From contig NW_027184621.1 in NCBI RefSeq assembly GCF_032405125.1, positions 5,146,001 to 5,210,000 of the forward strand: a stretch of 64,000 bases of DNA, in the 5' to 3' direction. Every line of letters begins with the position of its first letter. Positions within the stretch are counted from its first letter, which is position 1. Shown here in pieces: positions 22,501-32,659 of the stretch. Under the pieces are notes generated by a model. The model was not told where the DNA came from. It searched no databases and was given only the letters and a program-made list of their open reading frames with translations. The position numbers and the translations under genes were made by a program. Source of the DNA: Capricornis sumatraensis (taxonomy: Eukaryota; Chordata; Mammalia; Artiodactyla; Bovidae).

Positions 22501-25500
22501 CGGGGGCGCCCCGCGCCTCCTACAGGTCTTAGCTGAGGAGCTGCTTCCCTGAGCTGGGGCTGTGGAAGGGAGTCCAGACACTCAAGGGCAGGCCCCAACC
22601 ACCTGCACACGTCTCTGCTGGGGAGGAGAGCACTAGGGAAATGACATCTGTCAGGAACCTTCTGGGCGCTCCCGGAGTTTCCCTCCGGTGTGTGGGGCTG
22701 CAGACCACAGCCAGGGGCCCTGTGAGCCTTGTACTTTCCGTGCTGTGCTGAGTCTGGGCGGTCAAGCAAACGCAAGAGGGGACTTGCAGGAGCCCTCCCT
22801 TTGCCTCTAATAGAGTCCTCACGGCTGGAGCGCTTGGCAGTGTGCAACCCACCGGCAACTAAGCCTTTCACAAGAACGCCTGGGGACTAGGTGCAAAGGC
22901 AAGGCAGGAGTGGAGCTGAGGCCAGGATGGCGCCAGTAGCATCTCCCAGTCTCGCGCAGCCTGCTCCTTCCTGGACTGGAAGCCTAGCCGCGAGGCAAGT
23001 CTGGGCAAAGCTCGCCCAGGGCAGAGCAGCCTCACGCCAGCAACTCTGCCAGATAGGGCCTCTGAGCAGAGCTGGAGCTCTGCTGTACTGGAGGGTTACT
23101 CGGCTCCGCCAAAGCAGTGATTGCAGCCGCACGCAGCTGGGCTGGCTCCTCTTCTCCCGAGGAGACTCGCTTTCCTGCATGCTGTAAACTAGGCTTCCAG
23201 GCGGGGCCCCCTGCACCTCCCACAGGTCTTGGCTGAGGAGCTGCTTCCCTGAGGTGGGGCTGTGGACGGAAGCCCAGACACGCAGGGGCAGGCCCCAACC
23301 ACCTGCACACGTCTCTGCTGGGGAGGAGAGCACTAGGGAAATGACGTCTGTCAGGCACATTCTGGGCGCTCACCGAGTCAGCCTCCGCGTGTGTGGGGCT
23401 GCAGACCCCAGCCAGGGGCCCTGTGAGCCTTGGGCTCTCCGTGCTGTGCTGAGTCTGGGAGGTCAAGCAACCGCAAGAGGAAACTTGCAGTTGCCCTCCC
23501 TTTGCCTCTAATAGAGCCCTCACTGCTGGAGCGCTTGGCAGTGTGCAACACACCGGCAACTAAGACGTCCACAAGAACGCCTGGGGACTAGGTGCAAAGG
23601 CAACGCAGGAGTGGAGCTGAGGCCAGGAAGGGGCCAGTAGCATCTCCCAGTCTCGCGCAGCCCGCTCATTTCTGGACAGGAAGCCTATGCGAGGCAATTC
23701 TGGGCAAGGCTCGCCCAGGGCACAGCAGCCTCACGCCAGCAACTCTGCCAGATCGGGCCTTTGAGCAGAGCTGGAGCTCTGCCGTACTGGAAGGGCACTT
23801 GGCTCCGACAAAGCAGTGATTGCAGCCGCACGCAGCTGGGCTGCCTTCTCTTCTACCGAGGAGGCTCGCTTCCCGCATGCTGTGCACCAGGCTTCCAGGC
23901 GGGGGCGCCCCGCTCCTCCTACAAGTCTTAGCTGAGGAGCTGCTTCCCTGAGCTGGGGGTGTGGAAGGGAGTCCAGACACTCAAGGGCAGGCCCCAACCA
24001 CCTGCACACGTCTCTGTTGGGGAGGAGAGCACTAGGGAAATGACGTCTGTCATGCACCTTCTGGGCGCTCAACGAGTCAGCCTCCGCGTGTGTGGGGCTG
24101 CAGACCCCAGGCAGGGGCCCTGTGAGCCTTGTGCTCTCCGTGCTGTGCTGAGTCTGGGCGGTCAAGCAACCGCTGGATGAGCCCTGCAGTTGCCCTCCCA
24201 TTGCCGCTAATAGAGCCCACACTGCTGCAGCGCTTGGCAGTGTGCAACCCACCGGCAACTAAGCCCTCCACAAGAACGCCTGGGGACTAGGTGCAAAGGC
24301 AAGGCAGGAGTGGAGCTGAGGCCAGGAAGGCGCCAGTAGCATCTCCCAGTCTCGCGCAGCCCGCTCCTTTCTGGACTGGAAGCCTAACGCGAGGCAAGTC
24401 TGGGCAAGGCTCGCCCAGGGCACAGGAGGCTCACGCCAGCAACTATGAGAGATCGGGCCTTTGAGCAGAGCTGGAGCTCTACCGTACTGGAGGGGCACTC
24501 GGCTCCGCCAAAGTACTGATTGCATTCGCTCGCAGCTGGGCTGCCTTCTCTTGTACTGAGGAGGCTCGCTTCCGGCATGCTGTAAACTAGGCTTCCCGGC
24601 GGGGGCGCCCCGCGCCTCCTACAGGTCTTAGCTGAGGAGCTGATTCCCTGAGCTGGGGCTGTGGCAGGGAGTCCAGAAACTCAAGGGCAGGCACCAACCA
24701 CCTGCACACGTCTCTCGTGGGGAGGAGAGCAGTAGGAAAATGACGTCTGTCTGGCACCTTCTGGGCGCTCCCGGAATTCCCCTCCGGTGTGTGGGGCTGC
24801 AGACCCCAGCCAGGGGCCCTGTGAGCCTTGGGCTCTCCGTGCTGTGCTGTCTGGGCGGTCAGGCAACCGCTGGAGGAGCCCTGCAGTTGCCCTCCCATTG
24901 CCTCTAATAGAGCCCTCACTGCTGGAGCGCGTGGCAGTGTGCAACCCAAAGGCAACTAAGCCCTCCACAAGAACGCCTGGGGACTAGGTGCAAAGGCAAG
25001 GCAGGAGTGGAGCTGAGGCCAGGAAGACGCCAGTAGCATCTCCCAGTCTCGCGCAGCCTGCTCCTTCCTGGACTGGAAGCCTAGCCGCGAGGCAAGTCTG
25101 GGCAAGGCTCGCCCAGGGCAGAGCAGCCTCAGGCCAGCAACTCTGCCAGATCGGGCCTCTGAGCAGAGCTGGAGCACTGCCGTACTGGAGGGGCACTCGG
25201 CTCCGCCAAAGTATTGATTGCAGCCGCTCGCAGCTGGGCTGGCTCCTCTTCTCCCGAGGAGTCTCGCTTCCCGCATGCTGTTACCTAGGCTTCCAGGAGG
25301 GGCCCCCTGCGCCTCCCAAAGGTCTTGGCTCAGGAGCTGCTTCCCTGAGCTGGGGCTGTGGACAGGAGCCCAGACACGCAGGGGCAGGCCCCAACCACCT
25401 GCACACGTCTCTGCTGGGGAGGAGAGCACTAGGGAAATGACGTCTGTCAGGCACCTTCTGGGCGCTAACTGAGTTAGCCTCCGCGTGTGTGGGGCTGCAG

Positions 25501-26530
25501 ACCCCAGCCAGGGGCCCTGTGAACCTTGTGCTCTCTGTGCTGTGCTGAGTCTGGGCGGTCAAGCAACCTCTGGAGGAGCCCTGCAGTTGCCCTCCCATTG
25601 TCTCTAATAGAGCCCTCACTGCTGGAGCGCTTGGCAGTGTGCCACCCACCGGCAACTAAGCGCTCCACAAGAACGCCTGGGGACTAGGTGCAAAGGCAAG
25701 GCAGGAGTGGAGCTGAGGCCAGGAAGGCGCCAGTAGCATCTCCCAGTCTCGCGCAGCCTGCTCCTTTCTGGACTGGAAGCCTATGTGCGAGGCAAGTCTG
25801 GGCAAGGCTCCCCCAGGGCAGAGCAGCCTCACGCCAGCAACTCTGCCAAATCGGGGCTCTGAGCAGTGCTGCAGCTCTGCCGTACTGGAAGCGCACTCGG
25901 CTCCGCCCAAGCAGTGAATGCAGCCGCACGCAGCCGGCTTGCCTTCTCTTCTCCTGAGGAGGCTCGCTTCCCGCAATCTGTTAACTAGGCTTCCAGGCGG
26001 GGCCCGCTGCGCCTCCCACAGGTCTTGGCTCAGGAACTCCTTCCCTGAGCTGGTGCTGTGGACGGGAGCCCAGACACGCAGGGGCAGGCCCCAACCACCT
26101 GCACACGTCTCTGCTGGGGAGGAGAGCACTAGGGAAATGACGTCTGTCAGGCACCTTCTGGGCGCTCCCGGAGTTCGCCTCCGGTGTGTGGGGCTGCAGA
26201 CCCCAGCCAGGGGCCCTGTGAGCCTTGTGCTCTCCGTGCTGTGCTGCGTCTGGGCGGCCAAGCAAACGTAAGAGGCGACTTGCAGTAGCCCTCCCTTTGC
26301 CTCTGATAGAGCCCTCACTGCTGGAGCGCTTGGCAGTGTGCAACCCACCGGCAACTAAGCCCTCCACAAGAACGCCTGGGGACTAGGTGCAAAGGCAAGG
26401 CAGGAGTGGAGCTGAGGCCAGGAAGGCGCCAGTAGCATCTCCCAGTCTCGCGCAGCCCGCTCCTTTCTGGACTGGAAGCCTAACGCGAGGCAAGTCTGGG
26501 CAAGGCTCGCCCAGGGCACAGGAGGCTCAC
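19538..26530. repeat. Higher-order repeat, 10 units, 6993 bp, copy B
   Basis: Unit starts inside are 20076, 20775, 21476, 22175, 22874, 23575, 24274, 24971, 25671 and 26370. It matches copy A up to about 26246. There the tail of M37 switches to type iii (ACGTAAGAGGCGAC), while M27 of copy A has type i. Examples of A/B differences: 20069 (G for A), 21574 (A for T in CCAGGACTGG), 23096-23097 (TT for GC), 24604 (G for A), 25601 (T for C). From 22445 onward it also matches copy C at an offset of 4195. Confidence 0.92.
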
Positions 26531-26639
26531 GCCAGCAACTATGAGAGATCGGGCCTTTGAGCAGAGCTGGAGCTCTGCCGTAAGGGAGGGGCACTCGGCT
26601 CCGCCAAAGTACTGATTGCAGCCGCACGCAGCTCGGCTG

Positions 26640-29600
26640 CCTTCTCTTGTACTGAGGAGGCTCGCTTCCGGCATGCTGTAAACTAGGCTTCCGGGCGGGG
26701 GCGCCCCGCGCCTCCTACAGGTCTTAGCTGAGGAGCTGCTTCCCTGAGCTGGGGCTGTGGAAGGGAGTCCAGACACTCAAGGGCAGGCCCCAACCACCTG
26801 CACACGTCTCTGCTGGGGAGGAGAGCACTAGGGAAATGACATCTGTCAGGAACCTTCTGGGCGCTCCCGGAGTTTCCCTCCGGTGTGTGGGGCTGCAGAC
26901 CACAGCCAGGGGCCCTGTGAGCCTTGTACTTTCCGTGCTGTGCTGAGTCTGGGCGGTCAAGCAAACGCAAGAGGGGACTTGCAGGAGCCCTCCCTTTGCC
27001 TCTAATAGAGTCCTCACGGCTGGAGCGCTTGGCAGTGTGCAACCCACCGGCAACTAAGCCTTTCACAAGAACGCCTGGGGACTAGGTGCAAAGGCAAGGC
27101 AGGAGTGGAGCTGAGGCCAGGAAGGCGCCAGTAGCATCTCCCAGTCTCGCGCAGCCTGCTCCTTCCTGGACTGGAAGCCTAGCCGCGAGGCAAGTCTGGG
27201 CAAAGCTCGCCCAGGGCAGAGCAGCCTCACGCCAGCAACTCTGCCAGATAGGGCCTCTGAGCAGAGCTGGAGCTCTGCTGTACTGGAGGGGCACTCGGTT
27301 CCGCCAAAGCAGTGATTGCAGCCGCACGCAGCTGGGCTGGCTCCTCTTCTCCCGAGGAGACTCGCTTTCCTGCATGCTGTAAACTAGGCTTCCAGGCGGG
27401 GCCCCCTGCACCTCCCACAGGTCTTGGCTGAGGAGCTGCTTCCCTGAGGTGGGGCTGTGGACGGAAGCCCAGACACGCAGGGGCAGGCCCCAACCACCTG
27501 CACACGTCTCTGCTGGGGAGGAGAGCACTAGGGAAATGACGTCTGTCAGGCACATTCTGGGCGCTCACCGAGTCAGCCTCCGCGTGTGTGGGGCTGCAGA
27601 CCCCAGCCAGGGGCCCTGTGAGCCTTGGGCTCTCCGTGCTGTGCTGAGTCTGGGAGGTCAAGCAACCGCAAGAGGAAACTTGCAGTTGCCCTCCCTTTGC
27701 CTCTAATAGAGCCCTCACTGCTGGAGCGCTTGGCAGTGTGCAACACACCGGCAACAAAGACGTCCACAAGAACGCCTGGGGACTAGGTGCAAAGGCAACG
27801 CAGGAGTGGAGCTGAGGCCAGGAAGGGGCCAGTAGCATCTCCCAGTCTCGCGCAGCCCGCTCATTTCTGGACAGGAAGCCTATGCGAGGCAATTCTGGGC
27901 AAGGCTCGCTCAGGGCACAGCAGCCTCACGCCAGCAACTCTGCCAGATCGGGCCTTTGAGCAGAGCTGGAGCTCTGCCGTACTGGAAGGGCACTTGGCTC
28001 CGACAAAGCAGTGATTGCAGCCGCACGCAGCTGGGCTGCCTTCTCTTCTACCGAGGAGGCTCGCTTCCCGCATGCTGTGCACCAGGCTTCCAGGCGGGGG
28101 CGCCCCGCTCCTCCTACAAGTCTTAGCTGAGGAGCTGCTTCCCTGAGCTGGGGCTGTGGAAGGGAGTCCAGACACTCAAGGGCAGGCCCCAACCACCTGC
28201 ACACGTCTCTGTTGGGGAGGAGAGCACTAGGGAAATGACGTCTGTCATGCACCTTCTGGGCGCTCAACGAGTCAGCCTCCGCGTGTGTGGGGCTGCAGAC
28301 CCCAGGCAGGGGCCCTGTGAGCCTTGTGCTCTCCGTGCTGTGCTGAGTCTGGGCGGTCAAGCAACCGCTGGAGGAGCCCTGCAGTTGCCCTCCCATTGCC
28401 GCTAATAGAGCCCACACTGCTGCAGCGCTTGGCAGTGTGCAACCCACCGGCAACTAAGCCCTCCACAAGAACGCCTGGGGACTAGGTGCAAAGGCAAGGC
28501 AGGAGTGGAGCTGAGGCCAGGAAGGCGCCAGTAGCATCTCCCAGTCTCGCGCAGCCCGCTCCTTTCTGGACTGGAAGCCTAACGCGAGGCAAGTCTGGGC
28601 AAGGCTCGCCCAGGGCACAGGAGGCTCACGCCAGCAACTATGAGAGATCGGGCCTTTGAGCAGAGCTGGAGCTCTACCGTACTGGAGGGGCACTCGGCTC
28701 CGCCAAAGTACTGATTGCATTCGCTCGCAGCTGGGCTGCCTTCTCTTGTACTGAGGAGGCTCGCTTCCGGCATGCTGTAAACTAGGCTTCCCGGCGGGGG
28801 CGCCCCGCGCCTCCTACAGGTCTTAGCTGAGGAGCTGATTCCCTGAGCTGGGGCTGTGGAAGGGAGTCCAGAAACTCAAGGGCAGGCACCAACCACCTGC
28901 ACACGTCTCTCGTGGGGAGGAGAGCAGTAGGAAAATGACGTCTGTCTGGAACCTTCTGGGCGCTCCCGGAATTCCCCTCCGGTGTGTGGGGCTGCAGACC
29001 CCAGCCAGGGGCCCTGTGAGCCTTGGGCTCTCCGTGCTGTGCTGTCTGGGCGGTCAGGCAACCGCTGGAGGAGCCCTGCAGTTGCCCTCCCATTGCCTCT
29101 AATAGAGCCCTCACTGCTGGAGCGCGTGGCAGTGTGCAACCCAAAGGCAACTAAGCCCTCCACAAGAACGCCTGGGGACTAGGTGCAAAGGCAAGGCAGG
29201 AGTGGAGCTGAGGCCAGGAAGACGCCAGTAGCATCTCCCAGTCTCGCGCAGCCTGCTCCTTCCTGGACTGGAAGCCTAGCCGCGAGGCAAGTCTGGGCAA
29301 GGCTCGCCCAGGGCAGAGCAGCCTCAGGCCAGCAACTCTGCCAGATCGGGCCTCTGAGCAGAGCTGGAGCACTGCCGTACTGGAGGGGCACTCGGCTCCG
29401 CCAAAGTATTGATTGCAGCCGCTCGCAGCTGGGCTGGCTCCTCTTCTCCCGAGGAGTCTCGCTTCCCGCATGCTGTTACCTAGGCTTCCAGGAGGGGCCC
29501 CCTGCGCCTCCCAAAGGTCTTGGCTCAGGAGCTGCTTCCCTGAGCTGGGGCTGTGGACAGGAGCCCAGACACGCAGGGGCAGGCCCCAACCACCTGCACA

Positions 29601-30790
29601 CGTCTCTGCTGGGGAGGAGAGCACTAGGGAAATGACGTCTGTCAGGCACCTTCTGGGCGCTAACTGAGTTAGCCTCCGCGTGTGTGGGGCTGCAGACCCC
29701 AGCCAGGGGCCCTGTGAACCTTGTGCTCTCTGTGCTGTGCTGAGTCTGGGCGGTCAAGCAACCTCTGGAGGAGCCCTGCAGTTGCCCTCCCATTGCCTCT
29801 AATAGAGCCCTCACTGCTGGAGCGCTTGGCAGTGTGCCACCCACCGGCAACTAAGCGCTCCACAAGAACGCCTGGGGACTAGGTGCAAAGGCAAGGCAGG
29901 AGTGGAGCTGAGGCCAGGAAGGCGCCAGTAGCATCTCCCAGTCTCGCGCAGCCTGCTCCTTTCTGGACTGGAAGCCTATGTGCGAGGCAAGTCTGGGCAA
30001 GGCTCCCCCAGGGCAGAGCAGCCTCACGCCAGCAACTCTGCCAAATCGGGGCTCTGAGCAGTGCTGCAGCTCTGCCGTACTGGAAGCGCACTCGGCTCCG
30101 CCCAAGCAGTGAATGCAGCCGCACGCAGCCGGCTTGCCTTCTCTTCTCCTGAGGAGGCTCGCTTCCCGCAATCTGTTAACTAGGCTTCCAGGCGGGGCCC
30201 GCTGCGCCTCCCACAGGTCTTGGCTCAGGAACTCCTTCCCTGAGCTGGTGCTGTGGACGGGAGCCCAGACACGCAGGGGCAGGCCCCAACCACCTGCACA
30301 CGTCTCTGCTGGGGAGGAGAGCACTAGGGAAATGACGTCTTTCAGGCACCTTCTGGGCGCTCCCGGAGTTCGCCTCCGGTGTGTGGGGCTGCAGACCCCA
30401 GCCAGGGGCCCTGTGAGCCTTGTGCTCTCCGTGCTGTGCTGCGTCTGGGCGGTCAAGCAAACGTAAGAGGCGACTTGCAGTAGCCCTCCCTTTGCCTCTG
30501 ATAGAGCCCTCACTGCTGGAGCGCTTGGCAGTGTGCAACCCACCGGCAACTAAGCCCTCCACAAGAACGCCTGGGGACTAGGTGCAAAGGCAAGGCAGGA
30601 GTGGAGCTGAGGCCAGGAAGGCGCCAGTAGCATCTCCCAGTCTCGCGCAGCCCGCTCCTTTCTGGACTGGAAGCCTAACGCGAGGCAAGTCTGGGCAAGG
30701 CTCGCCCAGGGCACAGGAGGCTCACGCCAGCAACTATGAGAGATCGGGCCTTTGAGCAGAGCTGGAGCTCTGCCGTAAGGGAGGGGCACT
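26640..30790. repeat. Higher-order repeat, 6 units, 4195 bp, copy C
   Basis: Unit starts inside are 27069, 27770, 28469, 29166, 29866 and 30565, each exactly 4195 bp after its partner in copy B (22874 to 26370). Roughly a dozen base differences were seen. Because 22445-26690 and 26640-30790 abut and slightly overlap, this is a direct tandem duplication of six units, nested on the last six units of the 10-unit block. Exact correspondence ends with a one-base deletion near 30790 (GCACTGGCTCC for GCACTCGGCTCC). T2 units (M38, M41, M44) fall every third unit. Confidence 0.92.
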
Positions 30791-32659
30791 GGCTCCGCCA
30801 AAGTACTGATTGCAGCCGCACGCAGCTCGGCTGCCTTCTCTTGTACTGAGGAGGCTCGCTTCCGGCATGCTGTAAACTAGGCTTCCCGGCGGGGGCGCCC
30901 CGCGCCTCCTACAGGTCTTAGCTGAGGAGCTGCTTCCCTGAGCTGGGTCTGTGGAAGGGAGTCCAGACACTCATGGGCAGGCACCAACCACCAGCACACG
31001 TCTCTGCTGGGGAGGAGAGCACTAGGAAAATGACGTCTGTCTGGCACCTTCTGGGCGCTCCCGGAATTCCCCTCCGGTGTGTGGGGCTGCAGACCCCAGG
31101 CAGGGGCCCTGTGAGCCTTGGGCTCTCCGTGCTGTGTTGTCTGGGCGGTCAGGCAACCTCTGGAGGAGCCCTGCAGTTGCCCTCCCATTGCCTCTAATAG
31201 AGACCTCACTGCTGGAGCGCGTGTCAGTGTGCAACCCAACGGCAACTAAGCCCTCCACAAGAACGCCTGGGGACTAGGTGCAAAGGCAAGGCAGGAGTGG
31301 AGCTGAGGCCAGGAAGGCGCCAGTAGCATCTCCCAGTCTCGCGCAGCCTGCTCCTTCCTGGACTGGAAGCCTAGCCGCGAGGCAAGTCTGGGCAAGGCTT
31401 GCCCAGGGCAGAGCAGCCTCACGCCAGCAACTCTGCCAGATCGGGCCTCTGAGCAGAGCTGGAGCACTGCCGTACTGGAGGGGCACTCGGCTCCGCCAAA
31501 GTATTGATTGCAGCCGCACGCAGCTGGGCTGGCTCCTCTTCTCCTGAGGATTCTCGCGTCCCGCATGCTGTACACTAGGCTTCCAGGCGGGGCCCCCTGC
31601 GCCTCCCACAGGTCTTGGCTCAGGAGCTGCTTCCCTGAGCTGGGGCTGTGGACAGGAGCCCAGACACGCAGGGGCAGGCCCCAACCACCTGCACACGTCT
31701 CTGCTGGGGAGGAGAGCACTAGGGAAATGACGTCTGTCAGGCACCTTCTGCGCGCTCACCGACTCGGCCTCCGCGTGTGTGGGGCTGCAGACCCCAGCCA
31801 GGGGCCTTGTGAGCCTTGTGCTCTCCGTGCTGTGCTGAGTCTTGGCGGTCAAGCAGCCGCTGGAGGAGCCCTGCAGTTGTCTTCCCATTGCCTCTAATAG
31901 AGCCCTCACTGCTGGAGCGCTTGGCAGTGTGCAACCCACCGGCAACTAAGCCCTCCACAGGAACGCCTGGGAACTAGGTGCAAAGGCAAGGCAGGAGTGG
32001 AACTGAGGCCAGGAAGGCGCCAGCAGCATCTCCCAGTCTTGCGCAGCCCGCTACTTCCTGGACTGGAAGACTATGTGCGAGGCAAGTCTGGGCAAGGCTC
32101 GCCCAGGACAGAGCAGCCTAACGCAGGCAACTCTGCCAAATCCGGACTCTGAGCAGAGCTGGAGCTCTGCCGTACTGGAGGTGCACTCGGCTCCGCCAAA
32201 GCAGTGAATGCAGCCGCACACAGCAGCGCTGCCTTCTCTTCTCCCGAGGAGGCTGGCTTCCCGCATGCTGTAAACTAGGCTTCCAGGAGGGGCCCCCTGC
32301 GCCTCCCACAGGTCTTGGCTCAGGAGCTGCTTCCCTGAGCTGGGGCTGTGGACTGGAGCCCAGACACGCAGGGGCAGGCCCCAACCACCTACACACGTCT
32401 CTGCTGGGGAGGAGAGCACTAGGGAAATGACGTCTGTCAGGCACCTTCTGGGCGCTAACTGAGTTAGCCTCCGGTGTGTGGGGCTGTAGACCCCAGCCAG
32501 GGGCCCTGTGAGCCTTGTGCTTTCCATGCTGTGCTGAGTCTGGACAGTCAAGCAAACGGAAGAGGCGACTTACAGTAGCCCTCCCTTTACCTCTGATAGA
32601 GCCCTCACTGCTGGAGCGCTTGGCAGTTTGCAACCCACCGGCAACTAAGCCCTCCACAA
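30791..32659. repeat. Units M44 (rest), M45, M46
   Basis: M44 carries an EcoRI site at 31064-31069 and the short CTGTGCTGTCTGGG junction. M45 (31261-31960) has GGAGCACTGCCG and CAAAGTATTGATTGC. M46 (31961-32659) begins GGAACGCCTGGGAACTAGG and has a type iii tail (ACGGAAGAGGCGAC). M44 to the first part of M46 recur at 50129 to about 51730, at offset 19564-19565. The second part of M46 resembles the start of higher-order copies A and B (GGAGGCTGGCTTCC, TGTGGACTGGAGCCC). Confidence 0.88.
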
